Positions 26,478-33,821 of a DNA stretch of 64,000 nt are shown one piece after another (position 1 is the stretch's first letter; each line of letters begins with the position of its first letter). The DNA is from a candidate division CSSED10-310 bacterium. GTDB lineage: Bacteria > CSSED10-310. The notes below the pieces were generated by a model. That model saw only the letters and a list, made by a program, of their open reading frames with translations, was not told the DNA's origin and searched no databases. The translations under genes were made by a program, and so were the position numbers. The stretch covers positions 96,700 to 160,699 of the forward strand of contig JAFGEQ010000019.1 of NCBI GenBank assembly GCA_016931515.1, in the 5' to 3' direction.

Positions 26478-27632
26478 TTACTTAGAGTGTTTGATCAATA
26501 CTTCCGCAACTTCGGGCCGAGTGAATTCGACAGGAGGAACGATACCGTCACGAAGCATTTCCCTGACTTTGGTTCCGGAAAGGGAGACATGGTGGTCTTT
26601 ATCATGCGGGCATGTTTTCGTCGATGCCATTCCGCCGCAGCGTTTGCAGAAAAATGTGTAATCGAAGAATAAAGGCGTGATAGTAATCGCTCTGGGATCG
26701 AATTCCTGGAAAATATGGTGAGCGTCATAGGTCCCGTAATAGTTACCGACGCCTGCATGATCACGTCCCACGATAAAATGTGATACGCCGTAATTTTTGC
26801 GGATAATGGAGTGCATGATGGCTTCTTTGGGGCCGGCATAGCGCATATTGGCGGGCATGACCGATAGGACAACCCGGTTTTGGGGGAAGTAGTTCTTCAA
26901 CAGCACTTCATAACATTCCATCCGGACATCGGCAGGAATATCATCCGATTTTGTGGCTCCGACAAGGGGATGCAAAAGCAGACCATCGACAATCTCCATC
27001 GCTGTCTTCTGGATGTACTCATGCGCACGGTGGACAGGATTACGGGTCTGGAAAGCCACAATTGTCTTCCAGCCTTTTTTCTCAAACAGGATTCGCGTTT
27101 CCATCGGATCGAGCCGGTATTTTGTCAGATCGTCGTGCAAAATCCGATCGAAAAGGCTAACCGGGCCAGCGACATAATAATCGCCCTGCTGGTACAGTGC
27201 TGCAACGCCGGGGTGGGCTTCGTCATCCGTTTTATAAACCTGGAGAGACTCCCGTTTTTTATCAGCCGGATACAGCTCTTCCACCTTCATGATACCGAGG
27301 CATTTTCCGCACATATCGTACAGCGCCAATTCTTCACTCCTCGCCAGCTTATCCTTATCCTGACTGGACACCGACAAAGTGATCGGAATAGTCCATGGAA
27401 GACCATTGGACAAATGCATACTGTGGAGGATACTCTCGTAGTCTTTCGAGTTGACAAATCCTTCCAGAGGGCTGAACGCCCCATTCGAGATCATCTCCAG
27501 ATCAGCGATCTCTCTTGTATTCAAAGATATTTTTTTCAGCGATTTTGCTTTCTCCATCGCTGCGAGTCGAGCATCGCCACTCAGGATTCGGTTAACAAGG
27601 CGACCACCATGGGGTGCAATCAGTTTTGACAT
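26478..27632 (-). CDS. sat: Sulfate adenylyltransferase (ATP sulfurylase, homo-oligomeric Sat type)
   Basis: Converts sulfate and ATP to APS and pyrophosphate. Key motifs are visible: FQTRNPVHRAHE (QxRNPxHxxH active site), LLHPLVGATKSDDIP, MRYAGPKEAI and GRDHAGVG. A CKRCGG...CPH zinc-type motif lies near the C-terminus, as in Sat of sulfur-metabolising bacteria. The ATG at 27632 (384 residues) is chosen because AAAGGAG lies just ahead; the frame is open further upstream into the preceding gene but without family similarity. No APS reductase, PAPS reductase or CysN/D gene is nearby, so the APS made here most likely feeds the APS kinase of the same operon. Confidence 0.96.
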   Translation of the reverse strand: MSKLIAPHGGRLVNRILSGDARLAAMEKAKSLKKISLNTREIADLEMISNGAFSPLEGFVNSKDYESILHSMHLSNGLPWTIPITLSVSSQDKDKLARSEELALYDMCGKCLGIMKVEELYPADKKRESLQVYKTDDEAHPGVAALYQQGDYYVAGPVSLFDRILHDDLTKYRLDPMETRILFEKKGWKTIVAFQTRNPVHRAHEYIQKTAMEIVDGLLLHPLVGATKSDDIPADVRMECYEVLLKNYFPQNRVVLSVMPANMRYAGPKEAIMHSIIRKNYGVSHFIVGRDHAGVGNYYGTYDAHHIFQEFDPRAITITPLFFDYTFFCKRCGGMASTKTCPHDKDHHVSLSGTKVREMLRDGIVPPVEFTRPEVAEVLIKHSK

Positions 27633-27684
27633 GTTGTTTTCTCCTTTACCATTCTGAATAATCTCATAAATCCACCTGGTCGAA

Positions 27685-29031
27685 TCACGGCCAGGCAGCC
27701 AAAATACGTCCTTCCATGCCTGATTCAAACAAACCAAAGTAAGACAGGATTGTCGGAAACAAATCGATGATGCCGGGCCGGCATGATACAACGCGTCCAT
27801 GCCGGAGCCATATTATAGCATTATCCAATGTATGTGTGCCTTCCATACGACTGGGGGATTCAACCGGTCCGGGTTCCATTCTTGACTTCAGCTCAATTCC
27901 ATCGAAAGGGATAGCGATGATATCGGGCGCAAAACATGAATATTCCCCATAAAATACGTCCGCACCTGGCAAAACATCCGAAAAAATGGGGTGATCGCCA
28001 CATTGTGCTCCAGTCGTTTTTAATTCCTTAATAATGTCCATGCATGAAGAATCTATTCCTAAATGACCGTTCATTTCGTGTCGATTGTGATCCGGCGGTG
28101 TATGTTTGAGGTAAATTCTTCCCGGTGGGAGGCTGAACGCTTTGCTCTGAGGGGCTATTCGCTTCAGACCCTTGTTCGATTCCTCCGACCAGATCAACCA
28201 TCCTTTTTCAGCCAGCCACGCATTGATATCCCATTCCCGTTCGGATCCACAAAAACCGTGATCGGACATTATCATAACCTCATCAGCATCATGAATACCA
28301 TCCAAAACCTGAGAGATTTCCTCGTCCAGCACATCCAGAAATCGCATAATTGCCGGATGCATCTCGGCCTTGGTATCACTGAACGAATGCCAGAGGAAGT
28401 GGAACAACCTGTCCGTTTCCATAATATGAAGATGCGCGAATCTCCACGGATTTCCAGCCAGCAATTGCCTGAAAAAACGACATCGCAGTCGCACAATATC
28501 GATCAGTTGTTCGATAAACTCAAGCGGTTCTTCTCGGACCCGGGAAGTATCTGCATCGATGATGTAACCCAGATTCAGAAGCTCAGTGGAAATGCTTGCC
28601 GGAAAAGCTATTTTCCGGACATCGACCCCAAGAAATCCTCCGATCATGATTCCATTCACGGGTTCGGGAGGATAGGTCATGGGAATGTTCATCATGATAA
28701 CGGATACTTCGGCAGATCCAAGTGTCCGATAGATGGCAGGACCTTTTCGGCTGGAGGCGTTTGGCAGACAGAGAGTTCCTGTTGCAGGATGTCTATCGAT
28801 GAATCCGTAGATATTGTGTCCGCCGGGATTCCGGCCGGACAAGTATGTACTCCAGGCAACCGATGATACAGCCGGTATAATGGATCTCATCGGGGAGGAA
28901 GGTATGTTGGACATTCGTGCTTCGATTCTCCGGAAAACTCTTGACGTCCGCAATTCCTCAAAATCCGTTTGAGGGAAACCATCGAGGCTCACCACCAGCA
29001 TCCGGGATTTTGTTCGAGACGGATTAGGCAA
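27685..29031 (-). CDS. Alkaline-phosphatase-superfamily phosphodiesterase-like protein (copy D, Ser nucleophile)
   Basis: Fourth superfamily member and first gene of the island. Asp17 in LVVSLDGFP is the metal ligand. The nucleophile position reads PAVSSVAWSTYL, so Ser56 replaces the Thr of copies A-C and Val replaces the following Pro. SGRNPGGHNIYGF and IMSDHGFCGSE are conserved. It ends SGMEGRILAAWP without the LGYL tail. At 448 residues it is the shortest copy and has no signal peptide. The start is TTG at 29031, supported by AGGAG eight bases ahead; the next ATG (29001) would remove part of the first strand. A likely promoter lies about 80 bp upstream. Substrate unknown. Confidence 0.84.
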   Translation of the reverse strand: MPNPSRTKSRMLVVSLDGFPQTDFEELRTSRVFRRIEARMSNIPSSPMRSIIPAVSSVAWSTYLSGRNPGGHNIYGFIDRHPATGTLCLPNASSRKGPAIYRTLGSAEVSVIMMNIPMTYPPEPVNGIMIGGFLGVDVRKIAFPASISTELLNLGYIIDADTSRVREEPLEFIEQLIDIVRLRCRFFRQLLAGNPWRFAHLHIMETDRLFHFLWHSFSDTKAEMHPAIMRFLDVLDEEISQVLDGIHDADEVMIMSDHGFCGSEREWDINAWLAEKGWLIWSEESNKGLKRIAPQSKAFSLPPGRIYLKHTPPDHNRHEMNGHLGIDSSCMDIIKELKTTGAQCGDHPIFSDVLPGADVFYGEYSCFAPDIIAIPFDGIELKSRMEPGPVESPSRMEGTHTLDNAIIWLRHGRVVSCRPGIIDLFPTILSYFGLFESGMEGRILAAWP

Positions 29032-29108
29032 ACGAATATCTCCTGATACGATTGAACTTTTCGAGACTCTGCTCCAGTGAAAAAATCATCGGTCTCGAAA
29101 AGGGATCA

Positions 29109-29137
29109 AAGCTATCAAAGGGTAATAGCGGTGTCAA
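29109..29137 (-). promoter_or_regulatory. Candidate promoter of the sulfate-activation/phosphodiesterase island
   Basis: On the minus strand TTGACA (29137-29132) is followed after 17 bp by TAGCTT (29114-29109). The -35 is a perfect sigma70 match and the -10 is weak. It lies in the 235-bp gap ahead of copy D, the first gene of the island. The rest of the gap shows no gene. Confidence 0.4.
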
Positions 29138-29266
29138 ACCAACTGATATGAGAATTAACGGGATCCGATGAACCTGGCCAGAAGAGAATAACTACGCGCA
29201 GTCAGCCTCCAAGCAGAGACTGAATATATCGGTTAGTCGGGAATCGGTGGGTGGAGTCTGGATGAA

Positions 29267-29791
29267 TCATTTTTTTGCCGATTCAGACGTTGCTTTCCTT
29301 CCGGGTGAGTCTGATTTTCCGGAACGCGATCGAGTGCGTGTTTTGGCGGTTTTTCCCGGTTGATCAGCTTTTGCATGCGCCGCTTTCTTCGGTTTTTCGA
29401 TCGTTTCGAGTTCATTGATAAGAGTATCCAGCCTCTTCTCGATAGTCTTCATATCGTCCAGTGTCGCGATGTTCATCCGGTTCAACGTCGCACGCACTCC
29501 ATCACCGATTTTTCCCGAAAACTTCCCAATACTGGAGTTCAGCTGTTTTTTTAACTTGTCCGCCATCTCTCTTGCTTCAACTCGGGTGCATTTGCCTTTT
29601 TTCACCATTTCGTCCAGTTTGTGGTCTACAATCTCCTCAAGCGAGCGAGTCAGGCTGAGACCGCTCTTGACCATACGCACTCCGAAACCAACCAGATCGT
29701 TGAGGGTCAGATTGATGTTGATACCCTCTTTTTTCTTATCAGCTCCCGGTTCGGTCACCGGCGGTTTATGCGTTTTTTGTTGCTCCGTCAT
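29267..29791 (-). CDS. Phasin-like polyhydroxyalkanoate granule-associated protein
   Basis: Small protein of 174 residues with an amphipathic helical core (LNDLVGFGVRMVKSGLSLTRSLEEIVDHKLDE) and a C-terminal Lys/Arg/Ser-rich tail, the architecture of PhaF/PhaI-type phasins that coat PHA granules and bind DNA through the basic tail. GGAGG lies eight bases before the ATG. It overlaps the end of the phaR gene by 26 bp on the same strand, which strongly supports the PHA assignment. No PHA synthase is present in the window. A role as a general DUF1269-like or coiled-coil protein cannot be excluded from sequence alone. Confidence 0.7.
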   Translation of the reverse strand: MTEQQKTHKPPVTEPGADKKKEGININLTLNDLVGFGVRMVKSGLSLTRSLEEIVDHKLDEMVKKGKCTRVEAREMADKLKKQLNSSIGKFSGKIGDGVRATLNRMNIATLDDMKTIEKRLDTLINELETIEKPKKAAHAKADQPGKTAKTRTRSRSGKSDSPGRKATSESAKK

Positions 29792-30350
29792 CGACGTTAC
29801 CTCCCTTGCTTTCCTTGCGCAAAAGCATCAGTCTAAGTTCGAGTTCAGACAGTTTCTTCTCTATCCGGGCCCAATCATCCCGTTTGGGTACGCGAAGCAT
29901 CTCACGTGCCAGTGTCCCGTCGATCGCCCGGATTGTGGAATCCGATACCTTCTCGAAGATACCCTTCACCATTTCGACCAACCCCGGCACCATCCGAATA
30001 TTCTGCTCGGATCGATCCTCCTCCGGGATGATCCGTGTTGAAATCTGCTGAACCACATCTTTCCCGAGATTCAGAACATTCCTGAATGCTTGGAAGATCG
30101 GGCTTTGATTATTCTGAAGCATGTTTTTAAGCCCATCCAGCGGGACCTGTGACTCACTCTGTCTGGGCTCGTTCCGTAATAAAATCTGGATTAAAATCTG
30201 GCGCGTAATGTCTTCCCCCGTTACATTGTCGACGACCCTGACCCCATCATTGTCCCGTATCATCTGTTCGATATCGGAGAAGTTAACATAGCGTTTGCCG
30301 GTCGTATCATACATCTTACGGTTTCGATAACGTTTGATTGTTCTTTCCAC
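29766..30350 (-). CDS. phaR: PHA accumulation regulator PhaR
   Basis: Repressor that senses polyhydroxyalkanoate and controls phasin genes. The N-terminal PHB/PHA accumulation DNA-binding domain is plain: TIKRYRNRKMYDTTGKRYVN, then DIEQMIRDNDGVRVVDNVTG and EDITRQILIQILLRNE. The C-terminal part is predicted helical. The start is most likely GTG at 30350 because GGAGG (30356-30360) lies five bases ahead; an ATG at 30362 overlaps that site. This gives 194 residues. The phasin-like gene overlaps its 3' end. A 15-bp palindrome in its promoter suggests autoregulation, as known for PhaR of Ralstonia and Paracoccus. Confidence 0.9.
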   Translation of the reverse strand: MERTIKRYRNRKMYDTTGKRYVNFSDIEQMIRDNDGVRVVDNVTGEDITRQILIQILLRNEPRQSESQVPLDGLKNMLQNNQSPIFQAFRNVLNLGKDVVQQISTRIIPEEDRSEQNIRMVPGLVEMVKGIFEKVSDSTIRAIDGTLAREMLRVPKRDDWARIEKKLSELELRLMLLRKESKGGNVDDGATKNA

Positions 30351-30398
30351 AGTGTCCTCCATGTTCAGTATGACGAAAACAGCAGCACGTACACTAAT

Positions 30399-30428
30399 GA
30401 TATACATTCATATGACGCGCCGCGTCAA
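30399..30428 (-). promoter_or_regulatory. phaR promoter with overlapping palindromic operator
   Basis: Minus-strand TTGACG (30428-30423) and TATATC (30404-30399) are 18 bp apart. A perfect inverted repeat TGACGCG-C-CGCGTCA occupies 30413-30427, covering the -35 box and part of the spacer. It lies about 50 bp ahead of the GTG start of phaR. A repressor bound here would block RNA polymerase. Confidence 0.5.
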
Positions 30429-30484
30429 GAGAATTCTCCGGATCAGCATGAAATCATCGTGGAATCAGCATCAGGCAGTGTGAA

Positions 30485-31690
30485 TCAGCGTCGAAAATAC
30501 GTCAGCAGTTTTAGAACCGCTTCGATCACATCGTCGCAATCCTGATTACTCATCAATGGATAAAGAGGAATCGAAAGAATCTGGTTACCGATCAATTCGG
30601 CGATTCTGCAATTTTGCACTTGGTCAGGATAGCGGTTCCGATAATAGAATTGATGTGCCAGGCTGCGGAAATGAATTCCTATGCCAATTTTCTCCGCTTC
30701 CATTGCAGCCATGAATTCATCCCGTGTGCATCGCAGTCTGTCCGTTTCGAGTCGCAACACATAGAGGTAGTGAGCATGACGGGCTCTGGGTGAACGCACC
30801 CAGGGCAGAAGTCCCGGATGATCCCGGAAAGCCCGGTCGTACCGTTCGACCAGTTCCAACCGCCGGGCTCGAAATGACTCTATTTTCTTGAGCTGCACAA
30901 GTCCAAGAGCAGCCTGGATATCAAACATATTATATTTATAGCCGGCTTCCATCGTTTCCCAATGCTGATAACCCGGAACGTTATATCGTTTCCACGCGTC
31001 TTTTGAGATGCCGAAAATCGACAATGTTGACGCTCGGTCCAGCACTTCGTCATCCGCGCCAGCCAGAGCGCCCCCTTCTGCTGTTGTAATATTTTTTGTC
31101 ACATAGAAACTGAAACAGCTCAAATCACCGTATTGCGCAAGTTTCACGTCATCCCATGTGCATTCCAGGGCATGAGCTGAATCTTGTATCAGGATGAGAT
31201 TGTGTTGGTTACACAGGTCACGGATCGCCGTCATATCGCAGGGTTCACCGGCCATATGGACAGGCAGAATGGCACGTGTGCGGGGAGTAATCCTCTTTTC
31301 GATCTCCCGGGGGTCAATGTTCATATCCTCCGCTTTCACATCGGCGAACACGACATCAGCGCCCGTATGAATGATCACATTCGATGTGGAAGGGAAGGAT
31401 ATCGGCGTTGTAATCACTTCGTCACCGGGACCGATACCCTTGAGAACAAGGGCGAGGTGCAGGGCAGACGTACAGGAATTCAGACAGACAACCCGGCCTG
31501 CTCCCAGATAATCAGACAAGTCCTTCTCGAACTGCTTGGTTCTCGGGCCTGTCGTAAGCCAGCCTGATTGCAAGGTATCAACGACGGCCTGAATCTCCTC
31601 GTCTCCAATCCAGGCACGATTGAACGGCAGCATCTGTGCGCGAACAGGTGCGCCGCCGGCCACAGCCGGTTGAAAACTACCTGCTTTCAT
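30485..31690 (-). CDS. DegT/DnrJ/EryC1/StrS-family PLP aminotransferase
   Basis: PLP enzyme that usually transfers an amino group from glutamate to a keto-sugar nucleotide in surface polysaccharide synthesis. Features are a GWLTTGPRTKQFE substrate loop, CTSALHLAL, QDSAHALE, and the PLP lysine in FYVTKNITTAEGGAL; the C-terminal half contains HAHYLYVLRLE and IHFRSLAHQ. At 401 residues it is full length. The gene overlaps the preceding VanZ-like gene by 4 bp (ATGA). Possible products are amino sugars such as perosamine or 4-amino-4-deoxy sugars; no dehydratase or oxidase partner lies next to it, so the exact sugar is open. Confidence 0.92.
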   Translation of the reverse strand: MKAGSFQPAVAGGAPVRAQMLPFNRAWIGDEEIQAVVDTLQSGWLTTGPRTKQFEKDLSDYLGAGRVVCLNSCTSALHLALVLKGIGPGDEVITTPISFPSTSNVIIHTGADVVFADVKAEDMNIDPREIEKRITPRTRAILPVHMAGEPCDMTAIRDLCNQHNLILIQDSAHALECTWDDVKLAQYGDLSCFSFYVTKNITTAEGGALAGADDEVLDRASTLSIFGISKDAWKRYNVPGYQHWETMEAGYKYNMFDIQAALGLVQLKKIESFRARRLELVERYDRAFRDHPGLLPWVRSPRARHAHYLYVLRLETDRLRCTRDEFMAAMEAEKIGIGIHFRSLAHQFYYRNRYPDQVQNCRIAELIGNQILSIPLYPLMSNQDCDDVIEAVLKLLTYFRR

Positions 31691-32094
31691 GATGGAAATG
31701 TCTCCTTTCCGAAATGTGAATACAGCATAATAATGACGAATCCGATCACAGCCCCGGCAACATCGGCGGCCAAATCAATGGGATCACTGCAACGCAGGGA
31801 CGTCGTTCGCTGGAGCAACTCGTCAAGCATGCCGAAGCCGCCCGATATTCCTGCGGCACAGAACCGGTGGTGTAAAATATTCCGAGACGGGAAAGCGCCA
31901 TGGCACGCAATCCATGCCAGGACGGTCAAGACGGTATAGGCGCTTATATGGAGCAGCCAGTCAGGCAAGTGAATGTGGGTGCTTGGACGGCCTTCGGTTG
32001 CCATCCAGATTAACAATCCCATCTGGGTTAACATCGGGATCGGCAGGGAATATCGGTAGCGTGAATGAGATAAGCTAAGGAGCAGCGGTTTCAT
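31687..32094 (-). CDS. VanZ-like family membrane protein
   Basis: Small membrane protein with four predicted helices and the VanZ pattern: an early PDWLLHISAYTVL segment and the motif FGMLDELLQR followed by DPIDLAADVAGAVIG. VanZ gives low-level teicoplanin resistance in enterococci, but most bacterial homologues have no assigned role. The start is ambiguous: ATG at 32094 (135 residues) without a clear ribosome binding site, or an upstream TTG at 32130. The stop overlaps the start of the DegT gene (ATGA), so both are probably translated together. Confidence 0.75.
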   Translation of the reverse strand: MKPLLLSLSHSRYRYSLPIPMLTQMGLLIWMATEGRPSTHIHLPDWLLHISAYTVLTVLAWIACHGAFPSRNILHHRFCAAGISGGFGMLDELLQRTTSLRCSDPIDLAADVAGAVIGFVIIMLYSHFGKETFPS

Positions 32095-32191
32095 AGTGAG
32101 ATTTTTACTCTGTTTTGGCAATTCTCTCAATCTTTTTATTCGTATGTGTTGCTGTCAGGGCTTACGGTCTTTTGCGTGCGATTCGGATGGC

Positions 32192-32220
32192 TTGCAGTTG
32201 CGGAAAATGCAAAGTAGACT
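32192..32220 (+). promoter_or_regulatory. Candidate promoter of the cupin-manC genes
   Basis: TTGCAG (32192-32197) and TAGACT (32215-32220) are separated by 17 bp, 36 bp ahead of the cupin start, in a divergent gap of about 160 bp. Partial matches to the sigma70 consensus only. Confidence 0.35.
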
Positions 32221-32255
32221 TGGGCTTCGTCTGATGACGCGAAAAGGAGGACCCG

Positions 32256-32615
32256 ATGAAGATTGTTGAGAAGCCGTGGGGTCGTGAAGTTTGGATTGCT
32301 CATGAAAATGGACGTTACGCTGGAAAAATCCTGGAAATCCGGGGAGGGCATCGACTCAGTCTGCAATACCATGAGCAAAAGCACGAAACACTCTATCTCC
32401 TGGAAGGTAAAGTACGTTTTACGCTGGAGGATGAGTCAGGGAACTTGCTGGCTGAAGTTATTCAGCAGGGGGGAATCAAAATTGTGCCTCCCGGCCGGCG
32501 ACACCGGATGGAAGCTATCCGTGATTCAATCTTGATAGAGTTTTCTTCACCGGAGTTGGACGATGTAGTCCGGATAGAGGACGATTATAAGCGATTAGCG
32601 CGAGATCGAGTATAA
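32256..32615 (+). CDS. Cupin, mannose-6-phosphate isomerase-like
   Basis: Single-domain cupin of 119 residues similar to the type II phosphomannose isomerase domain that is fused to GMP in AlgA/ManC enzymes. Visible are the opening KPWGREVW, metal-ligand region SLQYHEQKHETLYLLEG, and PPGRRHRMEA. A strong ribosome binding site (AAAAGGAGG) precedes the ATG. It is followed after 20 bp by manC, so isomerase and guanylyltransferase functions appear as separate neighbouring genes rather than a fusion. Fructose-6-P to mannose-6-P conversion is the likely job, but many stand-alone cupins of this class are untested. Confidence 0.85.
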   Translation: MKIVEKPWGREVWIAHENGRYAGKILEIRGGHRLSLQYHEQKHETLYLLEGKVRFTLEDESGNLLAEVIQQGGIKIVPPGRRHRMEAIRDSILIEFSSPELDDVVRIEDDYKRLARDRV

Positions 32616-32635
32616 TCGGGAGAGGATTTCAGCCG

Positions 32636-33733
32636 ATGAATATCTCCGAAAGTACTTCAATCAATAACCTGTATATTGTGATCATGGCCGGTGGTAAAGG
32701 TACGCGTTTCTGGCCGGAGAGCCGTTCCCATTATCCCAAGCAGTTTTTAAAAATAGTGGGTGAGGATTCGATGATACGGCAGACATATCGTCGTGTTGCC
32801 GGGATTGTTGCACCGGATCATATTTTTGTGGTGACGGGTGACAATTTGATCAGTCTGATACGGGAGCATACTCCGGAAATACCGGAAGAGAACATTTTGC
32901 TGGAGCCGGTCGGACGGAATACGGCTCCTTGTGTTGCCTGGGCGAGTTCAATCATCGAGATGCGGGATCCCGGCGCGGTGCTGGCGATCCTAGCTTCCGA
33001 TCATGCGATCGAGCCGACTGACGCTTTTCAAGCCCAGATGACTGCAGCTGCCTCATTAGCGTTGACCACTGGAAAAATCGTTACTTTGGGTATCCCGCCG
33101 GACAGGCCGGAGACAGGTTATGGATATCTGCAGATGGGTCAGATGCTGGGTGAGATTGATGATCTTTCCTATTCCGAAGTATTACGCTTCATTGAAAAAC
33201 CCGACCGCCTGTCCGCGGAGAGGTATCTGCAGGAAGGCGGGTATCTCTGGAACAGTGGTATGTTTGTTTTCAGTGCTGCCCGAATGTTGCAGGAAATCGA
33301 GTCACATCAGCCGGAGATACTGGAAGGTATTGTTGAAATAGTTGAGAGCGGGAACGATCGGCGCATCGTTCAGAAAGTTTTTCCGGATTTACCGTCTGTA
33401 TCCATTGATGTCGGCGTAATGGAGCGGACACGGGGTATTCTGGGCATGCCCGTCAATTTTGACTGGTCGGATGTAGGAAGCTGGCAATCACTGTACGAGC
33501 ACATACCGGCTGATGACAATGGGAATTATCATGCAGGTCAGTGCCTGTTTCACGGATGCAAGAGGGTATTGGGCTGGAGCAGAGACAGGCTGATCGTCGG
33601 AATAGGGTTGGAAGACATTATAATTGTTGAGACTCCTGATGCATTGCTGGTTTGCCGGAGGGATCTTGCGCAGCAGGTTGGGGAGATTCCCAAAATGCTG
33701 GAACGATCCGGGCAATGGAAGCGTTACATCTGA
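32636..33733 (+). CDS. manC: Mannose-1-phosphate guanylyltransferase
   Basis: Makes GDP-mannose from mannose-1-phosphate and GTP for glycan synthesis. Nucleotidyltransferase signatures are IMAGGKGTRFWPESR, YPKQFLKI (GMP active-site motif), the nucleotide site EPVGRNTAPCVAWA, FIEKPD, YLWNSGMFVF and NFDWSDVGSW. The protein is 365 residues and covers the catalytic domain and beta-helix region but lacks the C-terminal isomerase domain; that function may be supplied by the cupin gene just upstream. Phosphomannomutase is not in the window. Confidence 0.95.
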   Translation: MNISESTSINNLYIVIMAGGKGTRFWPESRSHYPKQFLKIVGEDSMIRQTYRRVAGIVAPDHIFVVTGDNLISLIREHTPEIPEENILLEPVGRNTAPCVAWASSIIEMRDPGAVLAILASDHAIEPTDAFQAQMTAAASLALTTGKIVTLGIPPDRPETGYGYLQMGQMLGEIDDLSYSEVLRFIEKPDRLSAERYLQEGGYLWNSGMFVFSAARMLQEIESHQPEILEGIVEIVESGNDRRIVQKVFPDLPSVSIDVGVMERTRGILGMPVNFDWSDVGSWQSLYEHIPADDNGNYHAGQCLFHGCKRVLGWSRDRLIVGIGLEDIIIVETPDALLVCRRDLAQQVGEIPKMLERSGQWKRYI

Positions 33734-33821
33734 CGTGCTACCGGGTATCAGGAGACGGCAGGAAATTATTGAATGGATGGTCTAGACAGATTGTAGGAAA
33801 TGAATCGAAAGGGGTAAACGA

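Noticed and set aside
26880..27629. 249-codon open frame on the plus strand opposite sat
   Set aside because: Antisense to a clear ATP sulfurylase; no ribosome binding site and no recognisable motif.
28063..28866. 267-codon open frame on the plus strand opposite phosphodiesterase copy D
   Set aside because: Shadow of a conserved gene; composition and motifs do not look like a real protein.
32136..32384. 82-codon minus-strand open frame in the VanZ/cupin gap
   Set aside because: Overlaps the cupin gene and has no ribosome binding site or similarity.
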